Notes: generated by a model from the letters alone, not told the origin. Shown: positions 7,773 through 16,283, counted from the first letter of the stretch. The stretch is 64,000 nucleotides of DNA from Phenylobacterium sp. Root1290 (GCF_001425305.1 NZ_LMEE01000001.1:818646-882645); one strand, 5' to 3'. Program-made: numbers and translations.

Positions 7773-9182
7773 TCAGGCGTAGGCAGGCGCGCCGTAGAGT
7801 CGGTCGAACAGCGCCGGCAGGCTGTCGGGCAAGCCGAGCAATGGCCCTGAGGATAGCAGCAGGACGACCTCGTCGCCGCGCAGGTGCGAAAGCGCCTCGA
7901 TCGCCTGCGCGGCGTCGGCCACACCCTCGACGGCGATGCCTGTGGCCTGGGCGCGCATCAGAATCTCTTCGAAGGTCGATTGATGGTGGCTGCCGGCGCC
8001 GTGCACCGGCGGCGGGCAGATCAGCACGCGCGACGCGCCGTTGAACACGGTGTCGTACCAAGGCAGGGCGTCGCGGCTGCGCCAGCTGAAGGTATGCGGC
8101 TCGAACACCACGACCAGCGGCCGGTCAGGATAGTGCAGACGCATGGCGTCGATGGCCGAGTGAGCCTTTTCATAGGAGCTTCCGAAGCCCTCGATCACAG
8201 GAACGCGCGAGGCGGTGGTGAGCCGGTCAAGGCGGCGCCGGATGCCGGCGAAGCTCGCGACGCCCGCCGCCAGAGCCGCCTGGCTCACCAGACCACGCTC
8301 GAGCAGATAGGCCGCGACGCCGACGACGTTCTCCACATTGTGCGCACCCAGCAGCTGGGTCGTGAGCGCGATCCTGCGCCCGCCCGGCGCCACCAGATCG
8401 AAGCGCGTGGTTTCGCCAAACTCGACGTTGGCGGCGTACCAGCCGTCGCAAGGCTTGGTGTCGTACCAGACGACCCGCGCCGTGGTCTCGCCCGCGACCG
8501 CCCGCGTCGCTGGATGGTCGCGCAGCACCACCAGGCCGTCCGTCGGGATCCTGCGCAGCAGGACTCGGAACGGCGCTTCATACTCTTCGAAGGTCGGGAA
8601 GACGTTGACGTGGTCGTGGACCAGCGAGGTCAACAGCAGATGGTTCGGGTGATAGAGTTCAAACTTCGAGCGCTGGTCGCTGGACGAGACGATGTACTCG
8701 TCGCCCTCCAGAACCACTTCGCCCGAGCCCCATTGCCCCGTCGCCGGCAGCGAAGGCGAGATCGCCCCGACCATCCAGCCAGGCCGTGTCCCCGCCTGCT
8801 CAAGCACGTGGGCCATCAAGGCCGTGCAGGTCGACTTGCCGAACGAACCCGCGATCACCGTGACGGCGCGCTGGCGAGTCGCCTCGCCCAGCATCTCGGC
8901 GAATGTGGTGACACGCACGCCTCGCGCCCGCGCCGCGATCACCTCTGGGTTCGATTCGGCGCCGAGCTTGGCGCTGGTCCCCAGCACCAGCACGTCGAGA
9001 CCGTCCGGCAGGTTCGCGGCGTCGAATCGACGATGGAAGGGGAAGCCCAGCCCTTCGACATAGGTCGACATGGGCGGAAAGACGTCTTCGTCCGATCCGG
9101 AAATCTCGTGCCCCGCGTCGCGCATCATCAGGGCTACGGCGCTCATGCCCGCCCCAGCTATCCCGGTGAAATGGATACGCAT
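7773..9182 (-). CDS. mpl: UDP-N-acetylmuramate:tripeptide ligase
   Basis: Mur-ligase family enzyme that joins recycled L-Ala-gamma-D-Glu-meso-DAP to UDP-MurNAc in peptidoglycan recycling. The 469-residue product starts with the MurC/Mpl Rossmann motif IHFTGIAGAGMSAVALM, has the central ATPase with a P-loop-like AGSFGKST (about 110-117), the Mpl/Mur LLGAHNVENVVGVAA, and ends in the ligase third domain (VVFEPHTFSWRSRDAL). The P-loop reads GSFGKST rather than the usual GTHGKTT. MurC is the alternative, but the length, the GSSYEKAHSAI segment and lack of mur-cluster neighbours favour Mpl. A CtrA-type site lies about 100 bases upstream. Confidence 0.82.
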   Translation of the reverse strand: MRIHFTGIAGAGMSAVALMMRDAGHEISGSDEDVFPPMSTYVEGLGFPFHRRFDAANLPDGLDVLVLGTSAKLGAESNPEVIAARARGVRVTTFAEMLGEATRQRAVTVIAGSFGKSTCTALMAHVLEQAGTRPGWMVGAISPSLPATGQWGSGEVVLEGDEYIVSSSDQRSKFELYHPNHLLLTSLVHDHVNVFPTFEEYEAPFRVLLRRIPTDGLVVLRDHPATRAVAGETTARVVWYDTKPCDGWYAANVEFGETTRFDLVAPGGRRIALTTQLLGAHNVENVVGVAAYLLERGLVSQAALAAGVASFAGIRRRLDRLTTASRVPVIEGFGSSYEKAHSAIDAMRLHYPDRPLVVVFEPHTFSWRSRDALPWYDTVFNGASRVLICPPPVHGAGSHHQSTFEEILMRAQATGIAVEGVADAAQAIEALSHLRGDEVVLLLSSGPLLGLPDSLPALFDRLYGAPAYA

Positions 9183-9281
9183 TTCCGCCCTAGAGTCTCA
9201 CGGTTTCGCCCCTGGTACCCAAGGGCGCGCGGCCCGTCGAGGGGTCTCAGCGTCGCGCCCGACCATTGGTGGCAATGAGCG

Positions 9282-9296
9282 TTAATCACCACTTAA
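9282..9296. promoter_or_regulatory. Perfect CtrA-type box TTAA-N7-TTAA
   Basis: TTAA-TCACCAC-TTAA followed by CC on the plus strand exactly matches the CtrA cell-cycle regulator consensus (TTAA-N7-TTAA, with the second half extended to TTAACC). It could act rightward on the putative small transcript at 9315-9390, or leftward on mpl, whose start is 100 bases away. A convincing -10 element was not found at the right distance in either direction. Confidence 0.6.
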
Positions 9297-9314
9297 CCAA
9301 GGAAGCCGGACCAT

Positions 9315-9390
9315 GCCTGCGTCTTCCTTGAAGACACCCCACCATCACCGAACTTCGTTTCAAGCCCGGCTCCGGCCGGGCTCTTTTTTT
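9315..9390 (+). ncRNA. Putative small RNA ending in a strong terminator
   Basis: The interval between mpl and tRNA-Asn has no conserved ORF but carries a 6-bp hairpin (GTCTTC at 9321-9326 pairing with GAAGAC at 9330-9335) and then a canonical intrinsic terminator on the plus strand. No plus-strand gene lies upstream (mpl is on the minus strand), so the terminator must end a transcript starting in this gap. The CtrA box sits just upstream. The 5' end is a guess. An alternative is a tiny ORF from ATG 9313 with an AAGGA about 9 bases upstream, but it reads through the terminator. Confidence 0.4.
9363..9390 (+). terminator. Intrinsic terminator
   Basis: Perfect 8-bp stem AGCCCGGC/GCCGGGCT with a TCCG loop, followed by C and seven T. 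It faces right and lies 74 bases before the tRNA gene. Confidence 0.85.
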
Positions 9391-9418
9391 GATCTGTGAG
9401 CAAACTCGATTTGAGCGC

Positions 9419-9447
9419 TTGCGCACCCGGCGAGGGCTGGGTATATC
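9419..9447 (+). promoter_or_regulatory. Predicted housekeeping promoter of tRNA-Asn
   Basis: TTGCGC (9419-9424), a 17-base spacer and TATATC (9442-9447) lie just ahead of the tRNA, with a start point expected near 9454. The position between the upstream terminator and the tRNA supports it. Confidence 0.55.
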
Positions 9448-9463
9448 GCCGCCTCCAACGTGA

Positions 9464-9539
9464 TCCCCGATAGCTCAGTTGGTAGAGCAGTCGGCTGTTA
9501 ACCGACTTGTCGCAGGTTCGAGTCCTGCTCGGGGAGCCA
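9464..9539 (+). tRNA. tRNA-Asn (GTT)
   Basis: Full cloverleaf: acceptor stem TCCCCGA (9464-9470) with TCGGGGA (9529-9535), D-stem GCTC/GAGC, anticodon stem GTCGG/CCGAC around the loop CTGTTAA (anticodon GTT at 9497-9499), and T-arm GCAGG-TTCGAGT-CCTGC. The discriminator is G9536 and CCA is encoded (9537-9539). The downstream region shows no integrated element. Confidence 0.97.
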
Positions 9540-9697
9540 CTTGGACTACCGCTCTAAGCAGCGGCCCTCCCAAAAAACCTAGAGCCTGCGGGTAGCGACC
9601 AGCTTTCGCCACGGCTGCGATCTGCGCTCCAATGGCGCACGGCGCGTTGCCTGCCGCGCGCCGGCCGCTAAGCTGCGCGTGAAACTGGAGTTGAGCG

Positions 9698-10303
9698 ATG
9701 AAGCGACGGGCATTCCTGGGCGCCATGGCCGCAGCGGCGGCGCTTCCCGCGGCGGCGCAGACCCCGCCCGCGCCCGTTCACGTCGTTCTGGAAACCGCAG
9801 ACGGCCCGATCACGCTCGAGCTCTATCCGGACAAGGCGCCCATCACCGCCAACAATTTCCTTCGCTACGTCGATGAGAAGCGGTTCGACGGCGCCACGCT
9901 CTACCGCGCCTCGAAGGTCCCCAATGCGCCGGAGTACGGATTGGTCCAGGGCGGCGTGCAGAACGACCCCAAGCGCGTCCTGAAGCCGATCGCGCACGAA
10001 CCGACGACCAAGACCGGCCTGTCGCATGTGGATGGAGCGATCTCGATGGGCCGCACCAATCCCGGGACGGCCACCTCCGACTTTTTCATCTGCGTCGGCG
10101 ACATGACCTACATGGACGCCGACCCCAAACAGCCTGGCGACAACCTGGGCTTTGCGACCTTCGGCAAGGTGGTCGAGGGCATGGACACCGTGAAGAAGAT
10201 CCTGGCCGCGCCCACCTCTCCCACCGCCGGCGAGGGCGTCATGAAGGGCGAAATGCTGGCCAAGCCCGTGAAGATCATCACCGCCCGCCGGGCGTCGCTC
10301 TAG
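9698..10303 (+). CDS. Exported cyclophilin-type peptidyl-prolyl isomerase
   Basis: Prolyl cis-trans isomerase of the cyclophilin fold, 201 residues. The N-terminus MKRRAFLGAMAAAAALPAAAQ is a Tat-like signal (RRAFLG), so the protein should act in the periplasm. The mature domain starts VHVVLETADGPITLELYPDKAP and keeps NNFLRYVDEKRFDGATLYR, the catalytic-region VQGG and the ISMGRTNPGTATSDFFI segment; GFATFGKVVEGMDTVKKI is the conserved C-terminal strand-helix. Purine-rich GGAGTTGAGCG precedes the ATG. Its stop overlaps that of the convergent RTX protease by 4 bases. Confidence 0.9.
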   Translation: MKRRAFLGAMAAAAALPAAAQTPPAPVHVVLETADGPITLELYPDKAPITANNFLRYVDEKRFDGATLYRASKVPNAPEYGLVQGGVQNDPKRVLKPIAHEPTTKTGLSHVDGAISMGRTNPGTATSDFFICVGDMTYMDADPKQPGDNLGFATFGKVVEGMDTVKKILAAPTSPTAGEGVMKGEMLAKPVKIITARRASL

Positions 10304-11982
10304 ATCGAGACAATCCAATCCCCGGTCAGGCTGACGTCCGAACGCCCGACCAATATGACTTGGCCGTCCCCGTCCAATGTGATCACCACGTCCCCATCGA
10401 CGCGCGCCACAGTATAGGCAGCTCCTCCACCAATCGCGACTCGATCGCCTTCCGCACGATTGAAGTCGACGATGCGGTCAATCCCAGCGCCGACGAACGA
10501 GTAGAAGGTGTCCGCCCCGCCTCCGCCGCTGATCATGTCGTCGCCGCGGTCGCCTGAGAGGAAGTCCGCCCCCAGCCCGCCAGATAGCGAATCCGCATCC
10601 TGACCACCGAGCATGGTGTCCGCTCCATCCCCGCCGTCGAGCAGATCGCGGCCCATATTTCCATAGACCAGATCACTTCCAGCCTGGCCGTAGAGCACGT
10701 CATCGTGCTGGCCGCCAACGACCCAATCGTCGCCCTGGCCTCCGAACAGCGTGTCGGCCCCCATGTTGCCGTGCATGTCATCGAAGCCGGAGCCGCCCGA
10801 CAGACTGTCGTCGCCTCCTTCGCCGCGAAGGAAGTCATTGCCAACGCCGCCGAGAATCGTGTCGCTCCCGCCGCCTGCGAGGATCCGGTCGCCGCCAGTA
10901 TTTCCCGCAAGTGTGTTAGCCGCGGCGTTGCCGATCAGGGTATCGTCTCCGCTACCGGCCTCCACGTTCTCGATGACCGTGCTGAAGGCGATCCCAAGGT
11001 TGTCGCGACCGGTGTAGAGAACGCCGTGGTGTTCCGAGTTGTCAAAGCCCCTCGCGATCGCGTCGGCGAACTCCGGCAATTTCGCCGTCCAGAAGGCCTG
11101 CTGGGCCTCGCGCGTATAGATGGCGATGCTGCTGTACGCGCCCGGCGTCAGGTCGACCAACGACGGGCGGCTGTGGGCCGACAGGTCGATCCGATCTATC
11201 CCGCCCGCGTCGTAGATCGATGTCAGGAACGGGGTGTCTTCAATCCAACGGTAGGTATCGGCGCCGGCCGCGGTGGTCGGGTTCGCACCGTAAAGCGTCT
11301 GCAGCGCCAGGATGTCGAAGACCATCGGCTGCGCGACGACGAGGCGCTCCCCACGGGTCATCATGCCGTCGCCGTATCGGGAAAAGCTTAGCGTTTCGAC
11401 GTCCTCTGCAGGGGTGTAGGACATCACCGTGTAACGGGTGGAGTCGAACCCCGCCGAAAGCGCCAACTCGTGTTCGAACGGGTGATTGAGCCCCAGCGCA
11501 TGCCCCAATTCGTGAAGCACGACCGGCAAGACCGTCTCACCCTTCTCAAAGTTCCAGCCGACGCCCAATGTGCTCTTCGCCATGACGTCGTCGAGCCAGA
11601 TGTCGCCGGCCCTCGGATCGGCACCTTCGCCGATCGACGGTGGCGGCGATGCGTAGCCTCCCCACGGATCCGCATCGACGAAGGCGATCCGAATGTCGCC
11701 CTGCTGCACGCTGTCTACGGTTTCCCTGATCGGCGTTGCTATCAAGCGCTCGTAGCTCGCGACAAACACGCGGACGGCAGCGGCTTGATCGTCGGTCAGA
11801 AATCCAAAGCCCGGCCGTCGAGGCTCATTGCCCCAGTACTCCTTCCACTCGCTCCCCAGTTCCGGATAACCCTCCCAGGTGCTCGTTGCCCCAGGAATGC
11901 TGAAGGTGATGACTGGGCCGGTCCATTTCGTGTTTGGAAAAAGCATCCCATCAAGGATTTGCTCGGTGGTCGGACTGGCCAT
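10300..11982 (-). CDS. M10 (serralysin-like) metalloprotease with RTX repeats
   Basis: Predicted secreted zinc protease of 560 residues. The zinc site HELGHALGLNH spans residues 157-167 (H157, E158, H161, H167) with the Met-turn VMSYT (M187). The second half, roughly residues 345-500, holds many GGxGxD-type nonapeptides (GGVGNDFLRGEGGDDSLSGG and so on) that bind calcium and form a beta-roll outside the cell. There is no N-terminal signal peptide, as expected for a type I secretion substrate, but no ABC exporter, adaptor or TolC gene of that kind is adjacent. Codon use looks less GC-biased than in its neighbours, so recent acquisition is possible. Confidence 0.9.
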   Translation of the reverse strand: MASPTTEQILDGMLFPNTKWTGPVITFSIPGATSTWEGYPELGSEWKEYWGNEPRRPGFGFLTDDQAAAVRVFVASYERLIATPIRETVDSVQQGDIRIAFVDADPWGGYASPPPSIGEGADPRAGDIWLDDVMAKSTLGVGWNFEKGETVLPVVLHELGHALGLNHPFEHELALSAGFDSTRYTVMSYTPAEDVETLSFSRYGDGMMTRGERLVVAQPMVFDILALQTLYGANPTTAAGADTYRWIEDTPFLTSIYDAGGIDRIDLSAHSRPSLVDLTPGAYSSIAIYTREAQQAFWTAKLPEFADAIARGFDNSEHHGVLYTGRDNLGIAFSTVIENVEAGSGDDTLIGNAAANTLAGNTGGDRILAGGGSDTILGGVGNDFLRGEGGDDSLSGGSGFDDMHGNMGADTLFGGQGDDWVVGGQHDDVLYGQAGSDLVYGNMGRDLLDGGDGADTMLGGQDADSLSGGLGADFLSGDRGDDMISGGGGADTFYSFVGAGIDRIVDFNRAEGDRVAIGGGAAYTVARVDGDVVITLDGDGQVILVGRSDVSLTGDWIVSI

Positions 11983-12093
11983 GCTTTTTCTTCACAACAA
12001 GAGCGCGCAAACATGTCGATTCGCCATCATTAGTAGCAAGCGCTGACAAGCTCAACCGTTCGCTATGATAGGAGCGGCGGCCCGACGGCCGCG

Positions 12094-13491
12094 CTATTGC
12101 CGACCTTGTCGCATTGCGCGCCCAAGCGCCTCATAGACCCGGCCGTCCGCACACTGGGCGACGTTGAAGCGCATGTAGCCGCGCGCCGACTGCGAGAGAC
12201 TGAACGCGTCGCCGGGCGCAAGCACCACGCCGTCCGCCAAGGCGCGCTGCGCAAGCGGGGCCGCGTCCACACCTTCGGGCAAGGCCATCCACAGAAACAT
12301 CCCTGACTGCGGCTCGATCCAGGGCTGAAGACCCAAGGACCGCAGGCGCCGCAAGGTCTCTCCCCTCGCCCGCGCCAATCGCTCACGAAGTCCCGCGAGG
12401 TAGCGGCGATAGGCCCCGTCGGTCAGGATCGACAGCGTAAGCTCGGCCGCCAGCTGGCCGCCCCCGAAGGAGGTCGCGACCTTCAGGTCCACCAGCCCCT
12501 CGATCCAGTCGGCGCGGGCGGCGATGAAGCCGCAGCGGGCGGCGGCCGACAGCGTCTTGGAGAAACTGCCGATGTGGACGACCCGGTCGAGGCCGTCGAA
12601 GGCCGCCAGGCGCGGGGCCGGCTCGATCTCCAGATCCGCATAGATGTCGTCCTCGACGATGGTCACGCCGTGCCGTTCGGCCAGCTTCAGCAGGCGGTGG
12701 GCGACGACCGGGGCCAGGATGGCGCCCGTCGGATTCTGCGGCCCGGAATTGGTGATGTAGAGCCGCGGCCGATGGTCGATCAGCGCCTGCTCGAACGCCT
12801 CAAGATCAGGGCCTGAGGCCGTCCAGGGCGCACCGACCACCTGCACGCGATGGGCGCGCAGCATGGCGTGGAAGTTGAAGTAGCAGGGATCGTCGACGAT
12901 CACCGTGTCGCCAGGCTCCAGCAGGAAGCGGCAGACGAGATCGATCGCCTGGGTGCCGGATTCGGTCAGCATGATCTGGCCAGGCGGCGCCTCGACGCCA
13001 TGCTCGGCCACACGCCGAGATAGATGCTGGCGCAGGGCCGGCAGTCCCAGCGGCGGCCCATAGTCCGTGAGGTTGGCGCGCTCGGACCGCGCCAGACCGC
13101 GCAAGGCGCGGCGCACGGCGTCCTGGGGCATCCAATCGGAAGGCAGCCACCCGCAGCCGGGTTTCAGGGCGTCAGGCCATGTCTCTAGCGACTGACGCGA
13201 CACCCACAAGGGATCGATGGACCGATCGAGCTTGGGGCCCAGCTCGGCCAGGGCCAGGGGCGGCGCGCGGCCGGCGACATAGAAGCCCGATCCGCGCCGC
13301 GCCTGTATGACGCCCTCGGCCGCAAGGCGGTCGTAGGCCTCTACCACCGTCGATTTGGAAACGCCCATGGCGTCGGCGAACGCGCGGATCGAGGGCGCCT
13401 TCGCCCCGGGCTGCAGGGCGCGACCGGCGATGCGCTGGCGGATGGCCGCCATCACCTGATCGACGCGTGTGCCGCCGCTTTCGAGCGCCAT
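12094..13491 (-). CDS. MocR/PdxR-type GntR regulator with aminotransferase domain
   Basis: Transcription factor of 465 residues: an N-terminal GntR winged helix (about 10-75; PSIRAFADAMGVSKSTVVEAYDRLAAEGV) fused to a class I aminotransferase fold (about 110-460) with TNSGPQNPTG and the PLP lysine in HIGSFSKTLS. MocR proteins use the PLP domain as an effector sensor. It is transcribed divergently from an EamA exporter, its probable target. The ATG directly abuts a 26-base palindromic element, which fits autorepression. A weak AGGA lies 11 bases upstream of the start; GTG or ATG codons slightly downstream are alternatives. Confidence 0.92.
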   Translation of the reverse strand: MALESGGTRVDQVMAAIRQRIAGRALQPGAKAPSIRAFADAMGVSKSTVVEAYDRLAAEGVIQARRGSGFYVAGRAPPLALAELGPKLDRSIDPLWVSRQSLETWPDALKPGCGWLPSDWMPQDAVRRALRGLARSERANLTDYGPPLGLPALRQHLSRRVAEHGVEAPPGQIMLTESGTQAIDLVCRFLLEPGDTVIVDDPCYFNFHAMLRAHRVQVVGAPWTASGPDLEAFEQALIDHRPRLYITNSGPQNPTGAILAPVVAHRLLKLAERHGVTIVEDDIYADLEIEPAPRLAAFDGLDRVVHIGSFSKTLSAAARCGFIAARADWIEGLVDLKVATSFGGGQLAAELTLSILTDGAYRRYLAGLRERLARARGETLRRLRSLGLQPWIEPQSGMFLWMALPEGVDAAPLAQRALADGVVLAPGDAFSLSQSARGYMRFNVAQCADGRVYEALGRAMRQGRQ

Positions 13492-13517
13492 CTGTATTGC
13501 AATCCTGATCAGTACAG
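13492..13517. promoter_or_regulatory. Candidate MocR operator (nested palindromes)
   Basis: A 26-base element has outer arms CTGTA (13492-13496) and TACAG (13513-13517), and contains two adjacent 8-base perfect palindromes, ATTGCAAT (13496-13503) and CTGATCAG (13505-13512). It lies between the divergent MocR and EamA genes, touching the MocR start codon. The CTGTACTGATCAG-like half resembles sites described for MocR regulators. Confidence 0.6.
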
Positions 13518-13596
13518 TTTGGCGTAATTGTAACCCACCGTTCCTGGCTGTGCGAGCGCCGCGCGGCGCATACCGAAGCCGAACGGAGATGCGGAC

Positions 13597-14457
13597 ATGG
13601 ATGCGAAAGCGCGCGGCTGGCTGGACGGCTTTCTAGGGGTGGCGATCTTTTCGGGCTCGTTGCCCGCAACTCGTGTCGCCGTGGCCGAGCTGTCGCCCAC
13701 CTTTCTGACCGCAGCGCGGGCGACCATCGCCGGGCTGCTGGCGATCGCCCTGTTGGCCGCTTTTCGCGCGCCTAGACCGGAACGCCGCGACCTCGCCCCG
13801 CTGGCGATGATGGGGCTGGGCGTGGTGCTGGGCTTCCCGATGCTGACCGCCCTGGCGCTCCAGCACGTCACGGCGGCCCATTCCATCGTGTTCGTCGGCC
13901 TGCTGCCGATGACCACGGCGGTCTTCGCAGTGCTCCTGGGCGGCGAGCGCCCCAAGCGCTCGTTCTGGATCTTCGCCCTGATCGGAGCGGCGCTGGTCGC
14001 GGGCTTTGCGTTCAGTCAGGGCGGCGCAGGCACATTGCAGGGCGACCTGCTGATGATCGCCGCCATCGTCGTGTGCGGCCTGGGCTATGCGGAAGGCGGA
14101 CGCGTCTCACGCCGCCTGGGCGGCTGGCAGGCGGTCTGCTGGTCGTTGATCCTCTGCCTGCCGCTGATGGCTCCGGCGGCGCTGCTGGCGCGCCCCGAGG
14201 ATGTCGCAGAGATCAGTGCGCAGGCCTGGACGGGCCTGGCCTATGTCTCGCTGTTCAGCATGCTGGTCGGCTGCGTGTTTTGGTACCGCGGCCTGGCGGC
14301 GGGCGGCGTCGCGGCGGTCGGGCAGTTGCAACTGCTGCAGCCCTTCATGGGCCTGGCCCTGGCGGCGGGGCTGCTGGGCGAGCCCGTAGGCTGGTCGATG
14401 GCGGCGGTGACGCTCGCGGTGGTGCTGTGCGTGGCGGGGGCCAGGCGCTTCGCCTGA
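13597..14457 (+). CDS. EamA/DMT-family membrane transporter
   Basis: Polytopic inner-membrane protein of 286 residues with about ten hydrophobic helices in two EamA repeats (roughly 10-140 and 150-285). Family features include SLPATRVAVAELSPTFLTAARA near the N-terminus and QHVTAAHSIVFVGLLPMTTAVFAVLLGGERP at the end of the first repeat. DMT proteins export amino acids or other metabolites. The divergent MocR regulator and the shared palindrome suggest that export is induced by an effector sensed through PLP chemistry. The substrate is unknown. Confidence 0.9.
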   Translation: MDAKARGWLDGFLGVAIFSGSLPATRVAVAELSPTFLTAARATIAGLLAIALLAAFRAPRPERRDLAPLAMMGLGVVLGFPMLTALALQHVTAAHSIVFVGLLPMTTAVFAVLLGGERPKRSFWIFALIGAALVAGFAFSQGGAGTLQGDLLMIAAIVVCGLGYAEGGRVSRRLGGWQAVCWSLILCLPLMAPAALLARPEDVAEISAQAWTGLAYVSLFSMLVGCVFWYRGLAAGGVAAVGQLQLLQPFMGLALAAGLLGEPVGWSMAAVTLAVVLCVAGARRFA

Positions 14458-14476
14458 TCCCCGCCTCGCGAAAGGC

Positions 14477-15043
14477 TTAGTCCTTGGCGCGTTCCTGGTA
14501 GGTCCAGTCTTCGGTCAGGATCACCACGCGCGTGCCGGCGGTGATGTAGGGCGGCACCATGACGCGTTCGCCGTTGGTCAGGATCGCCGGCTTGTACGAC
14601 GACGAGGCGGTCTGGCCCTTCACCGAAGGCTCGGTCTCGGCGATCTCGAAGGTCACCAGACGCGGCAGCTCCATGGCGATCGGCACGCCCTCATGAACCG
14701 AAAGCACGACGGTCATGCCGTCGGTCAGCCACGGCGCGCTGTCGCCGACGGTGTCTTCCGAAACCACGACCTGGTCGTAGGTCTCGGGCTGCATGAAGTG
14801 GTAGCCCTCGCCGTCCTGGTAGAGGAAGTTGTAGTTGCGGTCGTCGACGAAGGCGCGTTCGACCTGCTCGGTCGTGCGCCAGCGCTCGGACACCTTCACC
14901 CCGTCGGAGATGCGGCGCATGTTGAGCTGGGTGACCGGGGTTCCCTTGCCGGGATGGATGTTTTCGGCGGTCAGGACGACATAGAGCTTGCCGTCCATAT
15001 CGACGACGGCGCCTTTCCTGAGCGAGCTGGCAGCGACCTTCAC
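14477..15043 (-). CDS. efp: Translation elongation factor P
   Basis: EF-P rescues ribosomes stalled at polyproline. GTG 15043 gives 188 residues, the standard length, starting [20 protein letters not shown], with GAGGA 8 bases upstream; a longer frame to 15121 has no homology. The modified lysine lies in the loop HPGKGTPV (K33). Three OB/KOW-like domains are complete, ending [19 protein letters not shown]. The genes for its modifying enzymes, EpmA and EpmB, follow divergently, which makes R-beta-lysylation of K33 very likely. The polyproline-rich C-terminal region of the dipM-like gene in this window is a plausible client. Confidence 0.96.
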   Translation of the reverse strand: MKVAASSLRKGAVVDMDGKLYVVLTAENIHPGKGTPVTQLNMRRISDGVKVSERWRTTEQVERAFVDDRNYNFLYQDGEGYHFMQPETYDQVVVSEDTVGDSAPWLTDGMTVVLSVHEGVPIAMELPRLVTFEIAETEPSVKGQTASSSYKPAILTNGERVMVPPYITAGTRVVILTEDWTYQERAKD

Positions 15044-15186
15044 GTAGTTCGTCCTCGAGCCTATTGGGAGGCCGGGCATCGGCCTCGCGCGATTCCGCCG
15101 AGCGGCGGTCTTGGCGCGCACCTATACGATGAAGGCGAAATTCGCCAGTCATGATCGAAATGGCCGCACAGAGGACGCCCGTGCCG

Positions 15187-16239
15187 ATGACTTCACAATC
15201 GCCATGGTGGCGGGCCGACATCCACCAGGACCGCCGGCCGTTCCTGCTGGCGCGAGGCGCGATCACCCGCGCCGTGCGCCGCTGGTTCGAGCACCGCGAG
15301 TTCACCGAGGTCGAGGGCGCGGCGTTGCAGGTCTCGCCCGGCAACGAGGCGCACCTGCACGCCTTCGGCACTGAAATCATTGGCAATGCCGGCGAGCGAC
15401 AACCGCTCTACCTGCACACCTCGCCCGAATTCGCCTGCAAGAAACTGCTGGCCGCCGGCGAGACGCGGATCTTCGATTTCGCGCGGGTCTGGCGCAATCG
15501 CGAGCGCGGTCCGCTGCACCATCCGGAGTTCACCCTGCTTGAGTGGTACCGGACAAACGAACCCTACGAACAACTCATGGTCGACTGCGCGGACCTGCTG
15601 CGGCTGGCGGCGGAGACGGTTGAGGCGAGAACCCTCTCCTATCGGCAGGTTTCCAGCGACCCCTTCCAGGAACCTGAACGGTTGAGCCTCCAGGAGGCCT
15701 TCCAGAGGCATGCCGGCATCGACCTGCTGGCGACGGTCACGGCCGACGGCGAGACTGACCGCGACGGACTGGCTTACGCGGCAAGGGCTTGCGGCGTCCG
15801 CGTCGCCGACGACGACGTCTGGCAGGATATCTATTCGAAGGTGCTGGTTGAGAAGGTCGAGCCCAACCTGGGCATGGGCCGCCCGACGATCCTATGCGAG
15901 TACCCGATCAGCGAGGCCGCCTTGGCCCGCCCCAAGGCGTCCGACCCGCGGGTGGCCGAGCGCTTCGAGCTCTATGCCTGCGGGGTCGAGCTGGCCAACG
16001 CGTTCGGCGAGCTGACCGATCCGGTCGAGCAGCGCCGCCGCTTCCAGGCCGAGATGGACGAAAAGGCCCGCGTCCATGGCGAGCGCTACCCGATCGACGA
16101 GGACTTCCTGGCCGCCCTGGCGCACATGCCGAGCGCCTGCGGTTCGGCGCTGGGCTTCGACCGGCTGGTGATGCTGGCGACCGGCGCGAGCCGGATCGAG
16201 CAGGTGGTCTGGACGCCGGTGGCCGACGTCGCGCGCTAG
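15187..16239 (+). CDS. epmA: EF-P lysine aminoacylase (GenX/PoxA)
   Basis: Truncated class II lysyl-tRNA-synthetase paralogue that attaches beta-lysine to EF-P. It has no anticodon-binding domain and keeps the catalytic core: motif 2 FARVWRNRERGPLHHPEF, the substrate pocket around LHTSPEFACKKLLAAG, and motif 3 CGSALGFDRLVMLATG. Start ATG 15187 (350 residues) is preferred since AGAGGA lies about 11 bases upstream and the homologous region begins at SPWWRADIHQDRRPFL; ATG 15151 or 15160 would add a few residues. It is divergent from efp and followed by epmB. Confidence 0.93.
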   Translation: MTSQSPWWRADIHQDRRPFLLARGAITRAVRRWFEHREFTEVEGAALQVSPGNEAHLHAFGTEIIGNAGERQPLYLHTSPEFACKKLLAAGETRIFDFARVWRNRERGPLHHPEFTLLEWYRTNEPYEQLMVDCADLLRLAAETVEARTLSYRQVSSDPFQEPERLSLQEAFQRHAGIDLLATVTADGETDRDGLAYAARACGVRVADDDVWQDIYSKVLVEKVEPNLGMGRPTILCEYPISEAALARPKASDPRVAERFELYACGVELANAFGELTDPVEQRRRFQAEMDEKARVHGERYPIDEDFLAALAHMPSACGSALGFDRLVMLATGASRIEQVVWTPVADVAR

Positions 16240-16283
16240 GCCGCATTTGCCCCCTCGCCCCGCATGGGCCATATGCCCGCTGG

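Noticed and set aside
9313..9399. 28-codon ORF from ATG 9313 with an AAGGA upstream
   Set aside because: It runs straight through the terminator stem and T-run, so it cannot be fully translated from a transcript ending there. Kept only as a possible element of the small RNA.
9464..9700. Integration site at the tRNA-Asn 3' end
   Set aside because: No integrase, duplicated tRNA end or mobile gene follows; the next gene is an ordinary cyclophilin.
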